A DNA stretch of 19,682 nt from an uncultured Clostridia bacterium (GCA_934277495.1 CAKQUI010000029.1:1-19682); one strand, 5' to 3'. Counted from the first letter of the stretch, positions 8,087 through 15,785 are shown. Numbers and translations are program-made. The notes: a model not told the origin generated them from the letters alone.

Positions 8087-8104
8087 ATTAAACGAAAATT
8101 AAAC
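8087..8104 (+). promoter_or_regulatory. Tandem ATTAAAC boxes, candidate response-regulator operator
   Basis: ATTAAAC at 8087-8093 is repeated exactly at 8098-8104, an 11-base period (one helical turn) as used by OmpR/PhoB-type dimers. It lies 58 bases before the response-regulator start and in the shared region with the divergent surface protein, so it could control either. A TTTGAC tandem lies just upstream at about 8056-8068. Confidence 0.45.
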
Positions 8105-8161
8105 TTCAGAAATTTTTTCTTATATGCCGGGTTACATGTTAAAATAAGTCAGGTGATAAAT

Positions 8162-8863
8162 ATGAAGATACTTGTAATTGAAGATGAAGTGAGTCTGGCG
8201 GATGTTATCGCATCCAGACTCAGACAGGAAAAATTCACAGCTGATGTATGTCATAACGGCGACGACGGTCTTTACAGTGCACTTTCAGGGGTCTACGACC
8301 TCGTGATACTGGACGTGATGCTGCCGGGGACCAGCGGATTCGAGATACTCCATGAACTGCGCCGTAAAAAGATAACAAGCAAGATCATAATGCTCACTGC
8401 CAGGTCGATGCTTGAGGACAAGCTCACTGGTCTGGAAGGCGGAGCCAACGACTACATCACGAAACCTTTCCATATGGATGAACTGGTGGCAAGGGTCAAC
8501 ATACAGCTGCGGGACCCTGCCAGTTTCCAGCGCAGGAACATACTTGCCTACGGCGATATCGAGCTGGACACAGCCAAATCGATGCTCATGCGTCCTGACA
8601 CCGGTGAAAAGATCGAGCTTGTCCGCAAAGAGCTGCAGCTCATGGAATATTTCATGAGCAATCCAGGACAGGTCCTTTCCAGAGAGCAGATCTACGACCG
8701 TGTATGGGGCATGGACAGTGAAAGCGGCTCCAACAACCTGGAGGCCTACCTTTCTTTCCTGCGCAGAAAACTCCGGGCAGCAGGCTCCCGTGTTAATATC
8801 AAAGCGGTCCGGGGACTTGGATACAGATTGGAGATAAAAAAAGATGAAGAAACTGAAAAATAA
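8162..8863 (+). CDS. OmpR/PhoB-family response regulator
   Basis: Cytoplasmic transcription factor of 233 residues. The receiver domain holds the acidic pair E7/D8, the phospho-acceptor D51 (LVILDVMLPG), T79 and K101 (YITKPF). The C-terminal winged-helix DNA-binding domain follows (KELQLMEYFMSNPGQVLSREQIYDRVWG, then the NLEAYLSFLRRKLR recognition part and AVRGLGYRLE). The ATG at 8162 has AGGTG 7 bases upstream; a GTG at 8153 overlaps that site and is less likely. The next gene overlaps by 20 bases, so regulator and kinase are one transcript and a cognate pair. Likely targets are its own promoter and the divergent surface-protein gene, given the tandem boxes at 8087-8104. Confidence 0.93.
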   Translation: MKILVIEDEVSLADVIASRLRQEKFTADVCHNGDDGLYSALSGVYDLVILDVMLPGTSGFEILHELRRKKITSKIIMLTARSMLEDKLTGLEGGANDYITKPFHMDELVARVNIQLRDPASFQRRNILAYGDIELDTAKSMLMRPDTGEKIELVRKELQLMEYFMSNPGQVLSREQIYDRVWGMDSESGSNNLEAYLSFLRRKLRAAGSRVNIKAVRGLGYRLEIKKDEETEK

Positions 8864-10448
8864 AGTCTTTTTCACGATAATCCTGATACTGACGCTGAGC
8901 ATCATAAGCCTGCTGCTGATAGTCAATATCAACAACTACATCGAAGAAAAAGGTTCTGTGAAAAACAGCCTTGAAACTGCGATCAGCCGCAGTCGAGGCG
9001 ATAACGCCAGTATACCAGGAGCGACCGGCGCTATTTCAGGAGGAAAACAGCAAACTGACAGTGCAGGAACCAGTGAGACACCATCCGGCAATACCGGCAA
9101 AGCACTCCCGGGCAGCAGCACTTCCGGCAGCCCGTCATCTGTGGCACCAGGCAAAGACCAGACTCCTGCAGAAAGCCCGGACATCAGCAGTGACGATGCG
9201 TCAGGAAAATCCAGATCTTCGGGAACCGGCAAAGAGTCAGACACACCTGCTGACGGCAGCGACATCCGGTTCGTAGACTCTGTGATATATACTGTGCTGC
9301 TGAATGAGGATGACAGCATCAGAGATGTGATAAATCATTCAGACAACGGACTTTCTGACACGAAGATCAAAAAAATCGCATCGGGGATACTTGAAGGTAT
9401 CGCCGGAAGCGGAGAAAAGACATCTGAAAATTCCAGTGATAATAATAACTCGTCAGTGGATACTGCTGCACAGTCAGACAGCGATCCCGGCTCAAGCACG
9501 AAAAACAGCGTGACGTCATCTCAGAATACATCGTCTGTAAACGATAAGATGCCGGAAGATCCGGCAAAAAATACCGGCAACACCATGATAAGACAAACCG
9601 GGAACCTGTATTTTGCAGACAACTCCTACATCTATATACCGGGAAACTCTCTGACGATATTCGACAACAGCACAGTCTCAGACAGCCTGTGGCACATGCT
9701 CAGGATATCGGCGCTGATATTCGTTATAATGGAGCTGCTTTTCATCGCTGCAGCGAAACTGCTGACAGCATGGATCATAAAACCTGTACAGCAGAGCTTT
9801 GACAGGCAGAAGCAGTTCATCGCAGACGCCTCCCACGAGCTGAAAACTCCGCTTTCAGTCATCATGGCATGCAGTGAAATGCTGGAAGACGACCCCGGCA
9901 GGACGAAATGGCTCAGGAACATCAGAACTGAAGCAGACAGGATGAACACCCTTATCATGGACCTGCTGAGGCTGGCCTCCAGTGAACAGGATGAACAGCT
10001 GCCGATGCAAAACGGCGACCTTTCCCATACCGTGGAACTGGCTGCCCTGACCTTCGATGGAAAAGCCTTCGAAAGCGGAGTCACACTGGAATGTGATATA
10101 ACTCCCGGCATCATGCTGGACATGCACGAAAACAGCATCAGACAGCTGGTGGAAATACTCCTCGACAACGCAGTCAAGCACTCTGACAGCGGTCAGACTG
10201 TCCGCCTGGCGCTTGACAGGCAGCACGGCAGACCGCAGCTATCCGTAACGAACAAAGGCGACGCTATCCCTGCAGGAGAAGAAGAAAAGATATTCGAAAG
10301 GTTCTACCGCAGCGATGCGTCAAGAGACCGCAGCGAAGGCAGATTCGGCCTTGGCCTTGCCATAGCCCGCAACATCGTGAACGCCCACCACGGCAACATA
10401 ACCGCCGCCTCAGCAGAAGGACTGACGACATTCACTGTCAGGTTATGA
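8844..10448 (+). CDS. Sensor histidine kinase with long Ser/Gly/Thr-rich sensor region
   Basis: Membrane kinase of 534 residues, partner of the preceding regulator. TM1 is at about 8-28 and TM2 at about 285-312. Between them is an outer region of about 255 residues, largely low-complexity (Ser, Gly, Thr, Asp, Asn, Pro), with only two ordered-looking patches: FVDSVIYTVLLNEDDSIRDV and NLYFADNSYIYIPGNSL. No clear HAMP domain follows TM2. The HisKA motif is FIADASHELKTPLSVI with H331; the ATPase shows the N box (EILLDNAVKHSD), IFERFYRSD and FGLGLAIARNIV. GGAGATAAAAAAAG precedes the ATG. The disordered sensor mirrors the linker of the divergent surface protein. The 3' end of this gene has a degenerate second copy at 13966-14048. 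Confidence 0.92.
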   Translation: MKKLKNKVFFTIILILTLSIISLLLIVNINNYIEEKGSVKNSLETAISRSRGDNASIPGATGAISGGKQQTDSAGTSETPSGNTGKALPGSSTSGSPSSVAPGKDQTPAESPDISSDDASGKSRSSGTGKESDTPADGSDIRFVDSVIYTVLLNEDDSIRDVINHSDNGLSDTKIKKIASGILEGIAGSGEKTSENSSDNNNSSVDTAAQSDSDPGSSTKNSVTSSQNTSSVNDKMPEDPAKNTGNTMIRQTGNLYFADNSYIYIPGNSLTIFDNSTVSDSLWHMLRISALIFVIMELLFIAAAKLLTAWIIKPVQQSFDRQKQFIADASHELKTPLSVIMACSEMLEDDPGRTKWLRNIRTEADRMNTLIMDLLRLASSEQDEQLPMQNGDLSHTVELAALTFDGKAFESGVTLECDITPGIMLDMHENSIRQLVEILLDNAVKHSDSGQTVRLALDRQHGRPQLSVTNKGDAIPAGEEEKIFERFYRSDASRDRSEGRFGLGLAIARNIVNAHHGNITAASAEGLTTFTVRL

Positions 10449-10459
10449 CGCATAACAGT
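10361..10459 (+). repeat. Direct repeat, intact copy (end of kinase gene)
   Basis: The end of the kinase ORF plus about 11 bases past its stop. It matches 13966-14048 with about nine mismatches over the last 74 bases, apart from a 16-base stretch (10371-10386) missing from the other copy. The pair brackets the whole ABC module. Confidence 0.8.
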
Positions 10460-10511
10460 ACTTACAATATAAGATATACATACATTACAAGAAGTTCTTG
10501 CTGCTGCTCCT

Positions 10512-11732
10512 TTATTCTATTTCCTTCGAGAACTTGATCAGATACATAAGATCACGGTTTATGATCCTTTTGACCATTGCAAAGATAATAAAGTAGATCA
10601 CTGCGACAATGACAGCAATTGCAGCACTGGTCAGAAGTATCGCTGCGATCTTGTTGTATGAAACTATTGCAGCTCCAGCTGCTGCTGAATATATCAGACC
10701 TGTGATCAGAGTGATACCAAAACATCGTCTTAGATTTTTTGTATAGATCGCCAGGACCTCTTTCCGGGCAAACCCCATATGCAGGAGTATACCTATATCT
10801 TTCTGCTGAGATTTGTAATAGTTGTAAAAATACAGGATAAGGATCACAGCTATCACGATGAAGAGTACTGATACCAGAACCAATAGCAGGCTCTGTGTCG
10901 TACCTATCGATGATGCAAAATCATCAAATGCTTTGAATGTATACCTTGTCGTATAATTGTTTTTTTCAAGTATCTGTGCAACAGGTTCTACGGAATCGAG
11001 GTCATCCACGTATACATACATATCCGGCAGAACAGAAATCATATAGTTTTCGCCTGAATCATACTTTTTAATAAAAGTTTCAAAATCAACACCATAAGAC
11101 TCCTGGATTATTTGTCTGTATGTATCCATATTTACATACAGCTTGGAATCAAAACCTTCAAATGTACTTAAAGGCATTGATTTTTCCGGGATCTGGCTGA
11201 TATGCAGCTTCTTTGTATAGAGTTCATCCGAGCTGCCGTTACCGTCAGATATTCTGATTTTTGGTATTTTCAGAGTGGCTGTAAAATCATCATCTGAATG
11301 ATCCCTGAGGATAAAGAGCCCTTCACCGGTTTTAAGTTCCTTCATACCGAGTTTTTTCAAAGAATCGTTTTCGATCCCATGTATAAAGCAGGAACCACTG
11401 TACGATCCGCTCATTTCGACACCAATAGAAAACTGATATATCGGTATCAGTTTATAACCACCTTTATGGTCAGCCAGGAGTTCGTTTATTTTATCTATAT
11501 CCGAGAATTTGAACCCATTGATATCAGAATCCATATCATCAGATGTGACTTCGATTATATGTGTATTTTCATTATCCATGAAATCTTTGTTTATCTGGCA
11601 GTATTGATTTATGAGAATAAGCAGTGTAGTTCCCATCATAAAAACAGACAATATAAAAACGATGATCGCTATGAAAAATAATTTATGATGTTTCCTTCGA
11701 AGTAATCCTGCTGCGGATCTTATATCATACAT
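10512..11732 (-). CDS. FtsX-like ABC transporter permease
   Basis: 406 residues from the ATG at 11732, which has AAGGGG 9 bases upstream and overlaps the ATPase stop by 8 bases; an ATG six codons earlier is less likely. TM1 is at about 18-42, followed by an outer domain of roughly 240 residues and three helices near the C terminus. The segment after TM2 (YYKSQQKDIGILLHMGFARKEVLAIY) is the cytoplasmic coupling motif of FtsX/MacB-type permeases. These proteins usually do not carry substrate through the membrane; they use ATP to act on peptides or lipoproteins outside. It is the last gene of the exported protein, lipoprotein, ATPase, permease operon. A role in export of, or immunity to, a peptide is inferred from context. 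Confidence 0.85.
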   Translation of the reverse strand: MYDIRSAAGLLRRKHHKLFFIAIIVFILSVFMMGTTLLILINQYCQINKDFMDNENTHIIEVTSDDMDSDINGFKFSDIDKINELLADHKGGYKLIPIYQFSIGVEMSGSYSGSCFIHGIENDSLKKLGMKELKTGEGLFILRDHSDDDFTATLKIPKIRISDGNGSSDELYTKKLHISQIPEKSMPLSTFEGFDSKLYVNMDTYRQIIQESYGVDFETFIKKYDSGENYMISVLPDMYVYVDDLDSVEPVAQILEKNNYTTRYTFKAFDDFASSIGTTQSLLLVLVSVLFIVIAVILILYFYNYYKSQQKDIGILLHMGFARKEVLAIYTKNLRRCFGITLITGLIYSAAAGAAIVSYNKIAAILLTSAAIAVIVAVIYFIIFAMVKRIINRDLMYLIKFSKEIE

Positions 11733-12333
11733 ACTCAAGAACCCCTTCATGTATCTTAATTTTTACAGCATTTTCTGCTGTGTACATATCATGACTCACA
11801 ATGATCTTCAAAGCTTCAGGAAAAAGCTTGTCTATGCTTTTGTATACCAGCATCTTATTATTCTCATCAAGATTAGCTGTGGGCTCGTCCATAAGGATCA
11901 CATCAGGTCTTGTGAAAATCAGCATTGCGATCTGGAGTCTCTGCTTTTCTCCACCGGATAAAGTAGAGACCTTCTTTTTTCTCAGGTGTGAGATCCTGAG
12001 GGCTTTAAGCACTGAAGACAGCGCCCTGTCGGCGACATCCTCCGATAATCTTTTTTTCAATGCGATACATTTAAGTATGAGGTTGTCTTCTACAGTCATG
12101 TTGGAAAACAGCAGCGGTTCCTGGAACATATATCCTATCGTACATGAACTGCCGGAAAACTCGATGTTTCCGGCATATGATGTATATCCAGCGATCATAT
12201 TGAGCAATGTAGTTTTGCCGATACCGCTGGGACCCGATATGAGATATGTCCTGTGGTCTTCGAACTCAAAATCCAGATTTTTAAAAACGGCATTTTCGCC
12301 GAATCCCTTTGATACATTTGTCAGTTTAATCAT
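11725..12333 (-). CDS. ABC transporter ATP-binding protein (MacB/LolD type)
   Basis: Short ATPase of 202 residues, the usual length for partners of FtsX-like permeases. The Walker A motif is GPSGIGKT (34-41), the Q loop is near Q71, the signature is LSGGEKQ (125-131), Walker B is VILMDEP (145-151) and the H loop is SHD (180-182). All catalytic residues are present. The start overlaps the lipoprotein stop by 8 bases and its own stop overlaps the permease start by 8 bases, so translation is coupled along the operon. Small ATPases of this type also serve lactococcin-972-like bacteriocin loci, which fits the neighbourhood but does not prove it. Confidence 0.92.
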   Translation of the reverse strand: MIKLTNVSKGFGENAVFKNLDFEFEDHRTYLISGPSGIGKTTLLNMIAGYTSYAGNIEFSGSSCTIGYMFQEPLLFSNMTVEDNLILKCIALKKRLSEDVADRALSSVLKALRISHLRKKKVSTLSGGEKQRLQIAMLIFTRPDVILMDEPTANLDENNKMLVYKSIDKLFPEALKIIVSHDMYTAENAVKIKIHEGVLEYV

Positions 12334-13240
12334 TTACATTCGCCTTATAGATCTCAGTCTTACCATCTTCGTATATCGTTACCTTATTTTTCCCGACAGC
12401 AAACCCGGCTACGTCCTTATATGTGTTCAGTATATTATTATCATAGTCCCTTATAACGAGACTCAGGGATGCATCGTCTGAAACGACATATTGTATCAGA
12501 ACATTCATGTCATCCAGAAAATAGTTTTCCGATCCTTTTGTGAATCGTATTTTACTGTCGTCAGCCCTGTAGATATTCTCTTTATCAGAAAAAAACAATT
12601 TGTCATCGGAACAGTATAGATCACCGTTTTTTAAATTGTCTGCGATCTTTGCCCTGTCTCCTGAAGACGGATCCATTTTATATACAGAAAACATATCTTT
12701 CTTTTCATCATAAACCGGATAATAAATACTGCCGCTGCACATCACGCCGGTTCCTCCGATATTTACATCCTCTGCGACAGTCTGTTTTTTTCCATTCTCA
12801 TCGATCTTTAAGACTGTCGAATGAGATGAATCGTCATTATCATCCTTGTACTCATAATAATATGGCGTGTTCGACTTTTTATCATATGCCAATGGGAATA
12901 TCGCAGCACCATTCTCGGCAGAAGCAACTTTCTTCAGTAGATTGCCTTCCTGTCTGAGTACAACAAATCCATTATCTTCACTGTGGCCGGATGTATAATA
13001 TGGACAGCCAGCGTCTTTGAAGCTGTACTGAAATATGTCGTCCTTGTCCAGTTTTTCATAGGTGTTGTTTTTTAGATTATACTCTGTAAACTCGGAATCG
13101 TATTCGTTGTATAACAGCATAGATTCTTTGTTCGAAACTTCAGGTATCACATTATTTTTACTCGCCCTGTCCTTACCGCATCCAGACAGTATCAGGATGA
13201 ATATCGGCACGATAATATATATCAGATTCTTTTTCTTCAT
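12326..13240 (-). CDS. Lipoprotein of the ABC module, unknown function
   Basis: 304 residues from the ATG at 13240. The N terminus is a lipoprotein signal: a basic start, a hydrophobic stretch and an LSGC lipobox with Cys21. The mature part has many short aromatic strands (SMLLYNEYDSEFTEY, GSIYYPVYDEKKDMFSVYKM, KLFFSDKENIYRADDSKI), a pattern seen in repeated-strand propeller-like domains. The family is not recognised. The ATG has GGAGG only 3 bases upstream, a tight spacing. A GTG at 13252 would add four residues and then GGAGG would be inside the gene. It follows the broken-frame exported protein directly and overlaps the ATPase by 8 bases. It probably works outside the membrane with the permease, as a substrate sensor or immunity factor. 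Confidence 0.8.
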   Translation of the reverse strand: MKKKNLIYIIVPIFILILSGCGKDRASKNNVIPEVSNKESMLLYNEYDSEFTEYNLKNNTYEKLDKDDIFQYSFKDAGCPYYTSGHSEDNGFVVLRQEGNLLKKVASAENGAAIFPLAYDKKSNTPYYYEYKDDNDDSSHSTVLKIDENGKKQTVAEDVNIGGTGVMCSGSIYYPVYDEKKDMFSVYKMDPSSGDRAKIADNLKNGDLYCSDDKLFFSDKENIYRADDSKIRFTKGSENYFLDDMNVLIQYVVSDDASLSLVIRDYDNNILNTYKDVAGFAVGKNKVTIYEDGKTEIYKANVND

Positions 13241-13255
13241 ATTCCTCCACACTTT

Positions 13256-13790
13256 CTATACACTTGCAGTTATTGTGTAGTATTTTTTGTGTCCTTTTAG
13301 TTTTAATTTTGCTTTACTGTATGTGTAGATAGTCTCTGCTTCGTAGTGTTTTTTAGGTCCTACTGTGATATTTGAGCTCCAGCTGGATTCTTTGGCACCA
13401 TTCGAATTTTCCCAGTATTTTTCTTTGGACTTTACTGTCTGCCACTTTGAACTTGCTGATGCACTTCCACCAGCTCCTGAAATACCAATACTTATTGTTG
13501 CAGATTTTCTTAAAGCTGCACTGCTTCGCCATGTACAACGTATGGCCGTAACTCTCTGCGAGCCTTTATACGAGGCCGAAACCAGATAATTCCATTTTTT
13601 TTGAGTTGCCGCTTACCTTACCATCACCTGTCGTTCTCCATACTTTGGCATATAACTTTCCTCCTTTAGGAATATATTTTACACTTGTATCAGATATAGC
13701 ATATGAAGTCTCGCTTGTTATGAACACAAACGCTACTGCTACCGCCAAAAGTATCAAAATACATTTTGATACAGATTTAGTTAATGACAT
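13256..13790 (-). CDS. Small exported protein with frame broken at an A8 run
   Basis: The gene opens with ATG at 13790 after GGGAGG and encodes a clear signal peptide (MSLTKSVSKCILILLAVAVA..., cleavage probably after SYA at residue 31). The zero frame stops at 13566, giving 74 residues. At the run of eight A on the coding strand (T8 at 13595-13602), a seven-A run would instead continue ...GNSKKWNYLVSASYKGSQ... for over 110 more codons to a TAG at 13256-13258. That TAG lies just before the lipoprotein, and the full protein would be 177 residues. The continuation is Ser/Lys/Trp-rich with beta-like alternation and ends KKYYTITASV. It could be a bacteriocin-like or signal protein handled by the ABC genes. 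The family is unknown. Real frameshift, slippage site or sequencing error cannot be told apart here. Confidence 0.6.
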
Positions 13791-13824
13791 GATCTTTCCT
13801 CCCTTTCAAACCAGTTTTGCTTGT

Positions 13825-13853
13825 AGTATACAAGTAGGGTTATATCGTGTCAA
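13825..13853 (-). promoter_or_regulatory. Promoter of the ABC/exported-protein operon
   Basis: On the minus strand TTGACA and TATACT are separated by exactly 17 bases, followed by a short leader and the GGGAGG ribosome site of the 13790 start. The two boxes and the spacing are the same as in the promoter at 16601-16629. Confidence 0.8.
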
Positions 13854-13965
13854 CAGCGCTGCAGAGCCTGAACATATCAGAGGTCGTGCATAATTTGTTA
13901 TGCCGCAACATAAATGAAAATCCAGCTAAGTAAAAAATAATTTTTTTAATCAAAGGGATATTGGG

Positions 13966-14037
13966 CATAGCCCGCACCACGGCACCATAACCGCCTCCTC
14001 GTCAGAGGGACTGACGACATTCACCGTCAGGTTATGA
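13966..14037 (+). pseudogene. Remnant of a histidine-kinase 3' end
   Basis: Bases 13966-14048 match the last part of the kinase gene (10361-10459), including the terminal codons for GLTTFTVRL and its TGA at 14035-14037. A 16-base piece present in the kinase copy is missing, which shifts the frame. The changes include silent ones and AASAEG to ASSSEG, which looks like divergence of a once-functional paralogue. No kinase sequence is recognisable upstream of 13960. It is the right-hand copy of a direct repeat around the ABC operon. Confidence 0.8.
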
Positions 14038-14063
14038 TGGATAACCGTCATCTTTTACTTTAC

Positions 14064-14077
14064 AAATCGCACGATTT
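14064..14077. promoter_or_regulatory. Inverted repeat, possible operator of the NSS transporter
   Basis: AAATCG-CA-CGATTT is a perfect 6-bp inverted repeat with a 2-base centre, sitting just upstream of the candidate -10 at 14087-14095, where a repressor could act. Confidence 0.35.
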
Positions 14078-14086
14078 CTATTACTC

Positions 14087-14095
14087 TGATATTAT
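14087..14095 (+). promoter_or_regulatory. Extended -10 promoter of the NSS transporter
   Basis: TGATATTAT (TGn plus a one-mismatch -10 box) would place the transcript start near 14102, about 55 bases before the ATG. No good -35 box is seen. Confidence 0.45.
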
Positions 14096-14110
14096 GTGTG
14101 TTTATTTGAG

Positions 14111-14136
14111 GAGTGTTCCTGAGTCGCAGGACATTC
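14111..14136 (+). promoter_or_regulatory. Leader hairpin next to the NSS ribosome site
   Basis: GAGTGTTCCTG pairs with CAGGACATTC (one bulge, one G-U) around an AGTCG loop. The stem ends one base before the GGAGGAGG ribosome site, so it could affect initiation. It matches no riboswitch known to me. Confidence 0.4.
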
Positions 14137-14155
14137 CGGAGGAGGATTTTATAAA

Positions 14156-15490
14156 ATGCAACGTGAAAAACTCGGAAGCCGTATGGGCTTCATAATGTTA
14201 TCGGCCGGCTGTGCCATCGGCTGCGGGAATGTCTGGAAATTCCCGTGGATGTGCGGTCAGAACGGAGGCGGCAGCTTCATGCTGGTCTACATACTCTGTC
14301 TCATAGTTCTCGGTATCCCTGCACTGACCATGGAATTTTCCATAGGGCGTGCAGCTCAGAGCAGTCCGCTCTATATGTACCGTAAACTTGAAAAGCCAGG
14401 TCAGAAATGGGACATCTTCGGATGGATATGTCTCGCAGGCAATATCGCTCTGATGGCATTCTATACAGTAGTGTGCGGATGGCTCATATATTATTTCTGC
14501 AAATTCATCACAGGGCAGAGCCAGTCACTGGGATTTGGCACCATGATATCGAGCCCTGCGATAAATGTCATATTCCTGCTTGTCACTGTTGTGGTCGCCT
14601 TTTTCATACTTTCATTCGATCTGCAGGGCGGTCTTGAACGTGTCAGCAAAGTCATGATGACTGCACTGCTGGTGCTGATGCTGGTCCTCGCAGTCCACAG
14701 CCTTTTCCTTAAAGGTGCAGGAGAAGGTATGCTCTTTTATCTGAAACCTGACTTTTCCAAGATCAACGGTTCTGTGATCGTCGGAGCAATGAATCAGGCG
14801 TTTTTCACACTTTCAACAGGCATGGGAGGCATGGCCATATTCGGCAGCTACATCGGCAAAGATCATTCGCTGATGGGCGAAGCTCTTCATGTAATATCGC
14901 TGGATACGCTGGTGGCTATCCTTGCCGGTATCATCATTTTCCCGGCGTGCTTCACATACGGTCTTGAAGTGAATGCAGGTCCGAGCCTGCTGTTCGACAC
15001 CATGGCAGCAGTGTTCAACAATATGTCCGGAGGCAAATTATGGGGATCACTGTTCTTCCTGTTCATGATCTTCGCTGCCATGTCTACGGTCCTGGGCGTA
15101 TGTGAAAACATACTTGCCATGATACGTGAACTGACCGGCTGGTCACGTCCAAAAGGAAGTCTTGTGTGTGGTATCGGTATCTTCCTGCTGGCGCTGACAA
15201 CTGCACTGGGCTACAATGTGATCCATTTCCAGCCGTTTTCAGAAGGAACAGCCTGGCTGGATCTCTGGGACTTCATCGTTTCCACAAACGTACTGCCGCT
15301 GGGTTCTCTTGTACTCGCCCTGTTCTGCTGCCACCGCACAGGCTGGGGCTGGGACAGCTTCATCAAGGAAGCTAACACCGGCAAAGGACTGAAAGTCCAG
15401 GCATGGCAGAAACCGCTGTTCAAATACGTGGTTCCCATCATCATAGCAGTCATCTATATATACGGCATAGCGACATTCAACTGGAGATAA
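14156..15490 (+). CDS. Sodium-coupled transporter of the NSS (LeuT-like) family
   Basis: Membrane symporter of 444 residues, the length of the bacterial NSS branch with 11 helices (Tyt1/MhsT-like). TM1 carries the unwound substrate and sodium site motif GNVWKFPW (24-31), followed by NGGGSFMLVYILCLIVLGIPAL and the E-F-S-I-G-R turn (MEFSIGRAAQ). Later, FFTLSTGMGGMAIFGSYI and the APP-like region before the last helices fit the fold. Substrates in this branch are amino acids such as Tyr, Trp or other hydrophobic ones, and the exact one cannot be read. The ATG has GGAGGAGG 10 bases upstream. It stands alone, with its own promoter region and a strong terminator. Confidence 0.93.
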   Translation: MQREKLGSRMGFIMLSAGCAIGCGNVWKFPWMCGQNGGGSFMLVYILCLIVLGIPALTMEFSIGRAAQSSPLYMYRKLEKPGQKWDIFGWICLAGNIALMAFYTVVCGWLIYYFCKFITGQSQSLGFGTMISSPAINVIFLLVTVVVAFFILSFDLQGGLERVSKVMMTALLVLMLVLAVHSLFLKGAGEGMLFYLKPDFSKINGSVIVGAMNQAFFTLSTGMGGMAIFGSYIGKDHSLMGEALHVISLDTLVAILAGIIIFPACFTYGLEVNAGPSLLFDTMAAVFNNMSGGKLWGSLFFLFMIFAAMSTVLGVCENILAMIRELTGWSRPKGSLVCGIGIFLLALTTALGYNVIHFQPFSEGTAWLDLWDFIVSTNVLPLGSLVLALFCCHRTGWGWDSFIKEANTGKGLKVQAWQKPLFKYVVPIIIAVIYIYGIATFNWR

Positions 15491-15507
15491 ACGATATCCA
15501 GTCACAA

Positions 15508-15542
15508 AAACACCCTCCGGTCATGGATTCCGGAGGGTGTTT
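15508..15542 (+). terminator. Terminator after the NSS transporter
   Basis: A perfect 13-bp stem (AAACACCCTCCGG at 15508-15520 with CCGGAGGGTGTTT at 15530-15542) has a 9-base loop. It lies 17 bases after the stop codon. Confidence 0.9.
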
Positions 15543-15583
15543 GTATTATATTCACATTTTATCATTCAAACAGATCCTGTTCT

Positions 15584-15778
15584 TTATGAAAACTTCCCTG
15601 CAGGACTGCATTTGAGCGTTACTGATTTTTGTTTTGTTTCAGCAGCGGAACCATCTACATGTCTTTTAGCTGTCGCTTTTGCTGTTGCCGCATTTCCGCT
15701 TCTGCCTGAAGATTTATCAGATATCTTCAATGCCACGGCTTTCGATACCACCGTACATTTAGATGAACCACTGCACTC
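15584..15778 (-). pseudogene. Open frame without a start, possible gene remnant
   Basis: About 64 codons are open on the minus strand just after the HAAS-domain gene, from a TAG at 15779-15781 to a TAA at 15584-15586. The translation looks protein-like: SGSSKCTVVSKAVALKIS near the beginning, then a Lys/Ala/Ser-rich stretch and VTLKCSPAGKFS at the end, with two cysteines. No ATG with a ribosome site opens this frame, although ATAGGAG lies right at its upstream edge. It may be the decayed mature part of a small secreted protein that once formed a third gene with the regulators. It may also be chance. Confidence 0.3.
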
Positions 15779-15785
15779 CTATTAC

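Noticed and set aside
8285..8935. 216-codon minus-strand frame opposite the response regulator
   Set aside because: It lies fully over a textbook response regulator and kinase start, with no ribosome site and no recognisable domain.
10449..10511. Terminator between the convergent kinase and permease genes
   Set aside because: CAAGAAGTTCTTG is a loop-less short palindrome with no U tract, and no other stem is seen in this gap.
13353..13538. 61-codon minus-strand frame inside the broken exported-protein gene
   Set aside because: It is the third frame over the restored C-terminal part. It lacks a ribosome site and is Lys/Trp/Cys-rich without a signal peptide.
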